Assembly (NCBI GenBank): GCA_024509875.1 | Contig: JAMPIV010012152.1 | Location: 904,534-968,533 of the forward strand | Direction: 5' to 3' | Origin: Oreohelix idahoensis | Taxonomy: Eukaryota; Mollusca; Gastropoda; Stylommatophora; Oreohelicidae | DNA: 64,000 bases | Part shown: positions 32,831-43,023 of the stretch, in pieces | How positions within the stretch are numbered: the first letter of the stretch is position 1 | How the letters are laid out: each line of letters starts with the position of its first letter | Program-made: the position numbers and the translations under genes | The notes under the pieces: model-generated | What the model saw: only the letters and a program-made list of their open reading frames with translations | Database searches by the model: none | What the model was told of the DNA's origin: nothing

Positions 32831-33676
32831 CAATTGTTCAAAAAAAAAATTCAAAAAGTACTCCTGAACTATAATGACGTTAAAACAATAACATTCTTCA
32901 ACGATGAGGCAAACTACCTACATACAAATGACACGTTGAATACTGTGCAGTGAATCAACTAATATATATACATTCTTCGAACAAACTTGTTTAGATCAAG
33001 AGACATATTTCGACAAATCAAATTTTGACATTTGGACTTTGGTTAGTGTCCATTCGTTCTACAACTCGTTACGATATACGCGGGAAAAGTATCTGAATTC
33101 AGGCTGGACATATACCGGTATGCTACACAATTTGAAAATATCGACATTATATGTATGAATATTATTTTTCTTTTAGTAGTTAATTAAGTTAAGTAGTTAG
33201 TAATGACTCAGTTCACATGATTAATTTGAAGCACACATCACTAATTAATTTTATACTTTATCTTTTTCTTCATTTTACTTGTCTCTACTTTTCACTTCCT
33301 TACTATAACACTATCTTTTAATTTATTTAATTAAAATTTAATGATACCTTACATACATACTATAATTAATTAGTTTAATTTTAATTAGTTAGAATACTTT
33401 TCTTGACATAACACTTCAATACTTAGTCAAAACATACTTTCAGTTAGGTATATAATTACTTATGATAATTACTTAGCGACAGTTGACACTCTTTTAGTTA
33501 ATATAATATCCATGTATAGTATGACTGTTAGTATATTACATGTTATTATATTATCGACATGACCACTACACTGTTCTATATAGAACATCGTACGCCATAC
33601 GTCGGGTTTTTGTTAAATTTTTGAGATGTGTGCGTAAGATAGTTTTTAAAAATCTATCTAATAGATTGTTTTCCCC
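32831..33676 (+). other. 3' untranslated region of element D
   Basis: About 850 bp, very AT-rich, without recognisable coding or structural motif, between the end of RNase H and the polypurine tract. Confidence 0.6.
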
Positions 33677-33690
33677 AGCGGGCAGGGAAT
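33677..33690 (+). other. Polypurine tract of element D
   Basis: AGCGGGCAGGGAAT directly precedes LTR start TGTTACGG. Confidence 0.75.
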
Positions 33691-34487
33691 TGTTACGGTA
33701 GTTTTATTGATTTCGTCTGCTATAGTTGGCAGTGCGCAATTTTAGGGTGATAGAGTTTATTATAGATTAATAATTGATACTTCACGGAGTAGTGAACACG
33801 GTCGAATTGTGACGTGTTAGCGTTGATAAGGTCACACTCCGTGGCTTAGATACTGGACCCTTTTTACGTCGTCCGTCAAGCAGTGAAGTCGTGTCTTACC
33901 TCCTTCCAAGTTTAGGCTTTTGCTAATAGCCGTATTTATGTAAATTGATATAAGGACTCAGGGTCAGTCGAGATGATATTATACAGGAGGAATTTATAAG
34001 GTTGGTGATTAACCTGAGTGACGGAAGGATAGTTGATAGATTGTTTAATTTATATTGTCAAGACTCATGCGCTCACTTCTGGCTGTCTGGATCACAGCAG
34101 CGCACGTACACAGCCATGATGTTCTGTTTACATGAAATTGATATGACACGGACGGATAAGAATATGTATTAATTGGAATTCAATGTCAAATGTATTTTTC
34201 ACTATGACCAATGCTCATGATGTCGTCAGATGTTTTGTCATAATAAATTTTACCCTGTGGACTCGAAATACCCTTGGACTTCTCAAGTCAATATTATTAA
34301 CTTGTTGATCAGTTCTACCCCATCATTCGCGTACTATACTATTGAGGCACGATGATCAATGTATGAATGGAAAAATAAGAAATTTCAATACATGTCCAGA
34401 ATTGTGAATACTCTTTATTGAATATAATAATTTGGACATTAACATGCAAGGACAAACTAACTCAACTAACAATCAGTGCCCGCAACA
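33691..34487 (+). repeat. 3' LTR of element D, 797 bp
   Basis: TGTTACGG to CCCGCAACA, uninterrupted. It gives the reference for the insertion of X in the 5' LTR. Target flank TGGAC follows. Confidence 0.95.
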
Positions 34488-34649
34488 TGGACCACAACAA
34501 TTTTGTTGTCTAATGTTGATATCTGTCATGAAGTAATCCCCTTCTTTTGTCGTCTTTTACCCTTTTCATCATCAGACTCAGTTTGATTCTCCACCTCTTT
34601 GCTTTTCATTCTTCAAAGTAATATTTCCCAGTTACACATTGTATGTTTC

Positions 34650-35575
34650 CCATCCCTTTTCATACTCCTCATGGACGATGTCATTAAGGCATGTAAGGAG
34701 AGAACAAGGAAGTATTCAGTGGGGTACTGGAAGATGAGACAGGTCTGTATTTCAGAGCTGGCATTTGCTGATGATGTTGCCCTGATTGCTAAATTAGAGG
34801 CACATCTCCAATCCAACCTGCAATTCTGGAAGGAAGAGCTGGAGAAGAGAGGGATGGTCATAAACAGCTCTAAAACAAAATCCATGGTGATATCACGAGA
34901 AGAAAGAAGATATCAGATTAAGCTGGGAGAACAGGTCCTAGAGCAGGTCGACCACTTTAAATACCTCGGAGCTATTATAGACCGAAAGGGAGGCATTAAA
35001 GAAGAGTTGGCCACTCGAAAAGCAGCAGCTGGGAGAATTTTTCAGACCATAAACCGAGGATTCCTCAGCAAGAGACAGGTTGGTAAGAAAACGAAGATGA
35101 CTTATACCGCTCCACCTATGTCCCAGTCTTGACATATGGATGCGAGTCATGGGCAATGACTACAACCCACAAAAGCCAGATCCAAACCTCAGAAATGAGG
35201 TATCTGAGGAAGGTGGTTGAAGTGACAAGAAGAGACATGGTACGCAACCAGACGATACGTCAAGGCCTTAAATTCCACCCCCTGCAGACCCAAGTAGAAC
35301 AGTCGAAACTAAGATGGTTTAGCCATGTCTGCAGAATGGGAGAAGATCGGCTACCACGACAAGAATGGGAAACAAAGAGCAGGGATCCAGACCCCCAGGA
35401 CGACCCAGAGTCCGCTGGGAGAACACCATTAGACAATCTTTGAAGGACCGAGGACTAGAATGGAACCAGGTCAGGAGGAAGATAGCCAATAGGATAGTCT
35501 TGCGCTCTCTCTTCCAAACCTCTACACCTCACGGTAGAAGGGTAACGACTAAGTAAGTAAGTAAGTAAGTATGTT
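34650..35575 (+). pseudogene. 5'-truncated LINE: reverse transcriptase C-terminal half with (AAGT)n tail
   Basis: Translation from about 34655 gives LLMDDVIKAC, then LAFADDVALIAK with the FADD catalytic motif, KTKSMVISREE and VDHFKYLGAIID, all typical of non-LTR polymerases. A frame change near 35100-35135 leads to LTYGCESWAMTT, LRWFSHVCRMGEDRLPRQ, and a second near 35370 to RPPGRPRVRWENTI and RGLEWNQVRRKIANR. The coding region ends at about 35556 and runs straight into (TAAG)n, the short tandem tail many LINEs carry. The endonuclease and fingers are missing, as expected for 5' truncation. The clade is not assigned. Confidence 0.88.
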
Positions 35576-35733
35576 TCCTATCTATGGAACGTTATCTTTT
35601 TAGTACATACCAGGTTTGTTAAACAGCAATTGTCTAGTACGTGCCAGTGTAACATTGGCGATGTGAGAGTAATTTGATAATGTAAATTCTCTGTTTAAAC
35701 AAACCGGGTGTCACCAAATGCGTATACAATACC

Positions 35734-36252
35734 ATGGTCAGGCGGGCGGTCGAAAGTAAAGGAATTGCTAGACTAAGCCATATGGAAGAGATACACAGAG
35801 AAGTCATTGTTTCCAGATTGTATACTTCTGACGGTAGTAGAAACGTAGATGTTATCCACGTGGCAAATGAGGAAAAAAAAATTAGCACCATGAAAGCTAG
35901 AAAGGGGTTGCAAAGAATGAAAAAAAAACTTTGTGACAAGGAGTACTTAATTTCTCTTATCAAGCGACCAATCACAAGCCACGGTTTTTCTAATCACTTG
36001 ACATCATGCATACAGGGAAGATTCTTTTTGCGAAATCCCACCCGCCATTTAAAGATCGGCAGGATTGGCCTCGCTAGCAAGCACTCGGATTGCAAGGTGG
36101 AAGGCGACTTTGTGAACGAAGGTCGGAGCTTTAGGACACAGCCTGAGAAATGCCACAAATTGGCAATCGGAAAATATAAATTTTTACTTGACATAGTATT
36201 AATTTCTTTGTCTTTTTATAATCTGACCAATGCAATGCAACAGATGGGTTAA
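35734..36252 (+). CDS. Hypothetical 172-codon open frame, unknown
   Basis: ATG in a good context (ACCATGG) opens 172 codons without homologues I recognise. The protein is basic, with a Lys/Arg-rich middle (residues about 48-66) and a hydrophobic stretch near residues 150-165. A frame of this length in a 36-38% GC region is uncommon but not impossible by chance. Its end runs into a SINE-like repeat shared with 37080, which argues against a normal gene. I give no function. Confidence 0.25.
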   Translation: MVRRAVESKGIARLSHMEEIHREVIVSRLYTSDGSRNVDVIHVANEEKKISTMKARKGLQRMKKKLCDKEYLISLIKRPITSHGFSNHLTSCIQGRFFLRNPTRHLKIGRIGLASKHSDCKVEGDFVNEGRSFRTQPEKCHKLAIGKYKFLLDIVLISLSFYNLTNAMQQMG

Positions 36253-36650
36253 AGAAGTCATTGCGTCATTAATTAGGCTGTATCGCTCCTACGTTTTTTT
36301 TTATAAAGTTTTGGCGAAACGTTCAACCAACCTAGTCGGTTATATTAGGGCGCATGTCCAAACACAAAAGACCCCCAGGTTTGGGGTTGATTATATAACA
36401 TGTTGAAAATTGCGGTAATAACCCATGTCTACGAAACATTGCTTTTGTGGTGCTAGTAGGCAGGGAGAATAGTGCGATTCGCTTCCGTAGCTATGCAGTG
36501 TTGCTGATCACAAGGTCCTATGTTCGATTCTCCGATAAGCTTCTCACTTCTGTTGTTTTTCTGTTGTCTATTTTCTACTTCATTTTTTTTTCACGAGTAC
36601 CTAAAACATACATTTAATTGTGTATTATTTATTTACTGTTTACCGTCCTT
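36245..36650 (+). repeat. tRNA-like SINE, copy 1
   Basis: It shares several blocks with 37080-37376: ATTGCGTCATTAATTAGGC, CATGTCTACGAA, AGGCAGGGAG, GCTTCCGTAGCT and GTTCGATTCTCCG. The A box region TAGCTATGCAG (about 36498) and B box GTTCGATTC (36522-36530) are spaced as in tRNA genes. No good acceptor stem is seen, so this is a SINE head, not a tRNA gene. Confidence 0.65.
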
Positions 36651-36756
36651 GGGTTCCCATCGTTATCTATTTAAATGTTTATACAACACAAAACTTACAT
36701 TCTGTTCTGTTCTATTCTCAATCTTCCATCATTTATTGGAAAAAGGCCTTGTGTAA

Positions 36757-37033
36757 AGGTAAAGGTAAAGGAACCCGTTACAAGCCCATTGAGGCATATT
36801 GGGAATATGGTGTTAGGCCCATATTATCTTGACCGTCGGCACACGAGGGGTGTTGTGGTCGGCATTACGCCGGCCGCCTTAACCTTCCCAGAGTTGCTCT
36901 GATACCCATTTGGGGCTGGGTTGACCCAGGAGCCGTTTGTGGCCTAAACAATTCTCGCCTCATCTGGGGATCGAACCATAGACCACTGCGCTAGGAAGCC
37001 AGTGCACTAACCACTATGCTACCACGGCTCCCT
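36757..37033 (-). mobile_element. tRNA-derived SINE with 16-bp target duplication
   Basis: On the minus strand it starts AGGGAGCCGTGGTAGCATAG with an A box (GGTAGCATAGTGGTTAGTG) and has B box GGTTCGATCCCC (36966-36977). It ends in repeated CTTTAC. Flanks AAAAGGCCTTGTGTAA (36741-36756) and AAAAGACCTTGTGTAA (37034-37049) differ at one base, a clear target duplication from target-primed reverse transcription. Confidence 0.9.
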
Positions 37034-37079
37034 AAAAGACCTTGTGTAATCTGACCCAATTCTTTATCAAGGAGACCAC

Positions 37080-37376
37080 AGAAGTTATTGCGTCATTAAT
37101 TAGGCCAGGTACATATCCAGTGTGACGTTCTTAAAATTGTTGTAATGACTCATGTCTACGAAGCACTATTTTTGTGTGGTGAAAATAGGCAGGGAGGATA
37201 GTGCGATTTGCTTCCGTAGCTGAACGGTGTTACTGTGCGGAAGATCCTGGGTTCGATTCTCCGGTAAGACTCTTGCTTCTGTTGTTGTTGTTTTCCTGTT
37301 ATCTAGTTTTCTACTTCTTTATTTCTCATGAGTGCCTGAAACATACCTTAATGTGTGTATTATTTATAATTCGAAA
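37080..37376 (+). repeat. tRNA-like SINE, copy 2
   Basis: Copy of the 36245-36650 repeat, lacking about 100 bp near its start. It has a better A box (TAGCTGAACGG, 37217-37227) and B box (GTTCGATTC, 37251-37259). The 3' part with TTGTGTATTATTTAT-like sequence is shared with copy 1. Confidence 0.65.
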
Positions 37377-38797
37377 AATAACATGATGTACAGGTGAGGC
37401 CAATGCCTTTTACAACGGTGGCTGTGCCTACGTTTCAAGAGCCTAGTCTGGTCCATAATTTCATTCCAGTGTGGATTATAACTTCATTCCAGTGGAATTT
37501 TATTCTAAATATGCTTTGGAATGTGCGGAAAGGAAAACAAGGTTTGTTACTACATAATTTTTTTTTTTCGTTATTAGTGATTGCTTTTTGCACCTTTCCT
37601 TTTGGCTAATTTGCGAAATACTGCTTTTCGTTACTTCTATTTATTCATAGTAAGTTGATTCATAGATTCTTCCCTTCACACAGTTTTATGATGTTTAATG
37701 TAAAGAGGTAATCTACAATTATATACGTCACCTTCATCTCGATTATTAGATCACCACCACAGACTTACACGGACACACACTTTCATTTCCACTATACTTA
37801 AAACTTATCTTGTGCGCCTCATACCATATGTTAAGTTATTTTCGCGGGGGGAGTTAAATGTTTGAGATCCTCACACGTGAGTCTAGTATAGACGCACATT
37901 TGAGAGCATCTAAGTTAATTGTGTGTTTAATTATTTGCGTACCACCGCAATTGTCTAGTATGGGATAACAGACACACCTGAGCGGAAATATTGTAGTATT
38001 TCCGGGTAGATGTAAGACGTTATATGTAATCATTGACGAGAATATTTGAATCACGATTGCCATATATGGAAAATGTGACCTTAACATTACGTTCAACATT
38101 GTTCAATGTCAAGAATAATTTCAAATCGCCCCCAGTCCACATTTTATTTGAAACGATTGGCGCTTTCTTAGCTTCGTTACAGACAGATGCGAGGGCAGGA
38201 CAGTGATTACAATCTAACACGTGTCAGTATTAAAACACTATGAGAAATCGCTTGCCAAGAAGACTACCGGTACAATTAGACTTGCCAGAAATTAGATTTC
38301 AGAAAATTCCATTTAATCAGGCCGGTGTAGCACGTAGGAAGCATTGTACGTTAGAAAACAGTGTATAGTGCCTCCTACTTGACGATAGCGCACACTGTAA
38401 AGTGAGCGGTACCTAGGTACCGCCCACTGTACAGTGAATCTTACCTGCTAGTGTCGCCGGATGGCCCACTACTGATACCACAGCATCATTCGTGCTATTA
38501 GTTATCAAGTACATTAGGAAGAATAGTTACGAGGTTTTATTGAGATACGCGGTTATCAGATGGAAACTGGAATTAGGGTAAATAGCGACTAACCGCTGAT
38601 CTTTGGCGGGAGTTGCTCGGCAACCGATGACGATCCAAGAAATAATTAATAGACTGTCCAACCAAAAGGCTGGAAAAAACCCGGAGCATTTTTTGCAAAG
38701 GCAAGCTTCGAGGTCACAAAGCAGTTGATCCCGGAAAGCCAGTCTGTATGGACGTACACTGCTGGTCTTGAAGTATCAAGACATCAACTCAGTAAAG
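37377..38797. other. No gene recognised; contains a long palindrome
   Basis: Short frames only. The notable content is the palindrome at 38393-38436, described separately. The final TAAAG (38793-38797) is the target duplication of solo LTR Y. Confidence 0.55.
38393..38436. repeat. 44-bp near-perfect palindrome without spacer
   Basis: Two 22-bp arms pair at 20 of 22 positions, with a perfect 18-bp centre GCGGTACCTAGGTACCGC at 38406-38423. It could form a cruciform in DNA or a hairpin in RNA. Confidence 0.9.
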
Positions 38798-40778
38798 TGT
38801 TGTAAATTTTATTTGAGATAGGTCTTAGAAATAGTGGTCCCGTTAGAGTGAAGAATGATGGTGAAGGCTCTATGATAGAAAGGGGTAAGAAATAGATAGT
38901 TGATTCACAAGGGTGCTGGAAAGAGTAAGGACAGTCTCTGAAATCGGTAATCGTCTCCGATTTTCCTATCTTACGACAATTTTATTTATCTGTAGACTCC
39001 TAAATCTCTCCTGGCTAAACAATTTTGCCAGTTTTCCAAACACTCATGTACACACACCTATTTGGTGCTTCAAACACACAAACGTGAATACAAACTACAT
39101 ATAACATACATGGGTAATGGGTCGGCCAACACAGTAATAAAAAGTTATGGTGTTTATTATCATCTAAACAAAAATCGCAACATTTAGCATGGTACAGTCA
39201 ATGATCATAGTTAGAGAAAAATACAAATAACAAGATAGGGGGGGGGGGGGTTGAGGAGTAGTATCCCAATATGCCCTTCCCGCTTGTATCGAAAAAAAAA
39301 CCCAGCCCAAAGTCAAGTGTTATCGGAAAGAGATAATTTAACCCAAAAATAGATTAATTTAATCTGATAGGGGGGTTTACAATATTTGGTATGGGATGTA
39401 GGAAACGAGTCCTGGTATTCTCCAAGTTATCCCTTGAACAAGCAGATTAAGGGAGGGGGAATAAGCAAAGGTAAGCAATCCCACTTGAAAAAGAACAATA
39501 CAAGGAATACAGTATAAGGATATTTTCCAGGTAAAGAGAATTATAAGTTTAGCTAATAGGTCTCATTCATTCATGCACGCTAGCGATGGCCATCACACAT
39601 TTTCTCACACTTACCGATCGTAGAATCTGGCACTCCATAGAATAACACAAACAGCAATTAAATTACTCAATAACGGGTATGAGTCTTTTCCTTCGTTTTC
39701 CAGCCTCAGATTAGCGGGTTTGGCGTTTAGCAATTGTCCCGTAATCGCTGGAAAGTGAAGCCTTAGTGTTTCTTTTGGTTTTATCTAACGTTTCTATGGG
39801 ATGGCACTGTCACAGGTATAGGTATGAGAAGGTAATGGTCTCTTGGATTTCACCGCTGGTGGTTGAAAATTTCTATAGCGTGATGACAAGGACTGGTCAA
39901 TGAGGTATGTTTTTTCTTCGGTTTTTTTAATCCAGTGAAAATACGTGACTGTCAGTGTACATAGATGATATATTCTGTTCCACATCAGACCAGTAAAAAA
40001 TTAAATATATCGCTCTGGCAATTGTTCTTCTCCAGTTAATCTTTACAGACTTTATTGATTTATGATTTAAATGTTCTTGGGTTGCTTTTTTCTCATGTAA
40101 ATTTAGAGAGCAAGACCGCACGGGCCGCCACATGATTATATTTAAATGTTAAAAAAATTCGGGATGTTGTAGAACCGAGTCTGGAGGACTCTATAATTGC
40201 TGGGACGCAAAGGTGTATGATCATTCTATGTGAAAAAATAGAAAACATGAAATCAATAAGCCCAATACGTATGTCGCAAAATTGGTTTCAAGTCATTGCA
40301 AACGTGTTCAGGTAGATTTATGAACCCGTCACCGAACGATTGACCGCTTTCAAAATGGCGGTGTATCAGCGAGATGTGTATCAGACAGAGGAAATCGCCA
40401 ACGATAAATAAAAGCAGAAGGGAATCATTATTAAAAGGATTTTACATTTTAGTACAAGGAAGGATTGTGTATAACTGCATATAAGAAGGAACGGTAGGAA
40501 GTTCTCATTTACGGAGATATATGCGTATTTCGGCTGCCCACAGTTACGCTGAAAGCGTGTAAACCCACTTCTGTTCTAAATATTAAAATCAACAAATAAC
40601 AGTATGGGAAATTACATGGATAGGAAGATAGAGATTTATAGGCTGTATAAAACAAGATAAGATGGAACTATATGGATACTATATATATGCCGAGAATGAG
40701 AAAGGCAAAAATTCAGTCGACGCACAGATCGGCTGAAATCGCTGTTCGGGAAACATTTTCAGTCCTAGTTCTAAGCTG

Positions 40779-40830
40779 TGACGTCAGTACCCTCCGATAC
40801 GCTCGCGCTATGCGTATATAAGCGTATCGG
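40779..40830 (+). promoter_or_regulatory. LTR promoter module: CRE palindrome, TATA box inside an inverted repeat
   Basis: A full CRE TGACGTCA (40779-40786) stands 28 bp upstream of TATATAAG (40815-40822). The TATA box lies within a perfect 10-bp inverted repeat, CCGATACGCT (40794-40803) and AGCGTATCGG (40821-40830). The 3' LTR keeps all of it at 47981-48032. Transcription would start about 30 bp downstream of TATA, leaving a leader of about 2 kb. Promoter use is inferred. Confidence 0.65.
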
Positions 40831-41644
40831 TAAAATTCAGAGGCACACATCGAAAGAGATTTGAGACAGACGGACGGACGGCAGATAATCGCCACTACGC
40901 TACATCTATCTGAAGTGTGAGCGAATCGCCATAAGTTTCAGTCATATCTGGAGTCTGAGGGTAAGCGAAATTTGAATAACTACCGTGTATAATAATTTTT
41001 CTTTTATTTCAGGTTCATATATAGAGTTCACAAAATATGCCTGTATAATATTCATTGATATAATGTATTGTTATTTTGAATATGATTTAAACATGTGCTT
41101 TGTGGATGATTGTTGTTTGTACTAAAAGGTATTCAAACTAGCCCCACAGCCAAATAGAAAATATTTATTATATTAAATGCTGTATCTCGTCGATATAAAA
41201 TGATTTATCACTTACGAAGATAAAGGCAGTCCCATGACCAGAGATTGCCATAGGGAAATGAATTGTATACCGCGTTTACGAGGTTAAGGTGACTAGTCCC
41301 CTTCCTCGCTGCCTTTTCCTTCCCTAAATTTGAGCGCACAATTGAGTGCCCATTTACAGCTGGTAAACTGGAGTGTTCCACAGCCAGTTTTAGTAGACAG
41401 CAACCTGATCGCGTGGTCACTCACTGTAATTTATTTATGTATTAATTTTGTGTAGAGGCTAAGAATAGCATCAGTATTTGAATTTGTACTTGATATGATT
41501 TGGAAGGATCAAGTTATAGATCAGAAAGGGAGGTATAAGAGCGGAATAAACCAGATGATGTTTATTACTGATATGTTAATATTAATTCTGTATCATTGAA
41601 ATGATGTTACTTGCTATGACTGTATAACTTTGACATCTGATGAC

Positions 41645-41786
41645 TGACTAGTCTGACTTATGTACTAGTCAGTTACACTTAATTGAAATGTTAATACTTG
41701 TATATCACTGAACTGATGTCCTTACTTACTATGATTGTATAACGGTGACATCTGATGACTGACTGGTCTGACATCTGTGCTAGTCA
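41645..41786 (+). repeat. Two tandem stem-loops in the element B LTR
   Basis: TGACTAGT (41645-41652) pairs perfectly with ACTAGTCA (41664-41671). In a diverged tandem copy TGACTGGT (41760-41767) pairs with GCTAGTCA (41779-41786) through G-U wobbles. The 3' LTR has the same pair around 48845-48990. Confidence 0.6.
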
Positions 41787-42205
41787 GCTACAAGTCTAGC
41801 CAGATACTAGCCAAGGCTGATATGATGTTTCAGGTTCCATGAAATAACTCAAACCAAGACTGTCACGTATCAGAAACCTGTGTTGTTCATCAGAGGCAAT
41901 CCCACAAAAGTGCAGGACCCCAAAGAGTGAACTTCAACTGGTCATTGGCATCCCTACAGCTGTGTCTACCAATACTGATATATGCAACGGACAGTCCGTG
42001 TCAGCAGGATCAAGAGTCACAGATAAGTGTCCATTTATGACACTGACTACCCATAAAAGAAACAGCCAATAGTATTCAAACGAATAGATAATTCAGTCAA
42101 GTGATGACAGTTATTTGTAAAGTCAAAGGACTAAAAACCGTGATTGCAGTAACTGTAATTTTCAAGATCTTAAAGTCTAAACAGACAATAATTGTAATTG
42201 TGTGA

Positions 42206-42390
<185 letters not shown>

Positions 42391-42760
42391 ATGCTCTTTT
42401 CCAATTAGTAGAAATAGAATATTAGTGTAATTATTAAAATATTTTAACTGTACCTGAGGAATTATTCACTTATTACATTTGTGGTTACAGTGAATGTTCA
42501 TTTTATTATCCCCTAGAATATAATTAATCATAAGATAGTCACAGGGAGGAGACGCCTTAAATCCTGGTACAACTTCTTACCATCTGGCCAGGGTTTTCAC
42601 AGTCTGACTATTCCTATGATAGCCATACACCAGTGCTTATTTCTAGGACTGGGGTATTTCTTGTAAGACCAGAACTCTTTACTGGCAGACCATCCTGGTA
42701 GCCTATGACATACCTGGAATCCTATATAGATAACTAAATTTAATTAACCTCCCGCTACAG

Positions 42761-42780
42761 TGGGGTCTCGTCTGCGGGAT
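42761..42780 (+). other. Primer binding site of element B
   Basis: TGGGGTCTCGTCTGCGGGAT lies one base after the LTR end. It resembles element A's tRNA-Pro site but with one substitution and two extra bases, so the tRNA is uncertain. Confidence 0.65.
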
Positions 42781-43023
42781 ATCTTTGATATTCCAGAGCC
42801 AACTTTCTATTATTGCTGTGTAGGAAATTTTTTTTTGCTAAATTTTTTGGAAAGAGTAAACATAGTAGGGAATATTTTTTTAGGAGTACCATTGAGTACA
42901 GATAAAGAAAGCTGTTTCATATATGGTGAAGTCAGTTTAATTAACTTTAATTTTAATTAAGTTAATTATATTGTAGCAATTCAGTGAGTAAGACAGCTTA
43001 CCCTACTAGAGTACAGATACATC

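Larger units (their letters stand above)
15156..34487 (+). mobile_element. Element D: GMR1-like LTR retrotransposon, split by two later insertions
   Basis: LTRs at 15156-18729 (interrupted) and 33691-34487 both start TGTTACGG and end CCCGCAACA. Flanks are TGGGC (15151-15155) and TGGAC (34488-34492), a target duplication with one mismatch. Internal parts are a primer site, a 1.5-kb leader, gag, a C-x2-C...CGH motif with protease, an RRM-like segment, then after element C (22801-31304) the reverse transcriptase and RNase H. The integrase core is not present on either side of element C. With X removed the LTRs are 794 and 797 bp, with about a dozen substitutions by eye (about 1.5%). Confidence 0.9.

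Noticed and set aside
37200..37270. Functional tRNA gene
   Set aside because: A and B boxes are present, but acceptor and anticodon stems do not form and a diverged copy occurs at 36490; it is a SINE head.
40713..40895. 60-codon frame repeated almost identically at 47915-48097, as evidence of a conserved gene
   Set aside because: The two copies lie in the two LTRs of element B, so identity follows from recent insertion, and the frame runs antisense across the promoter region.
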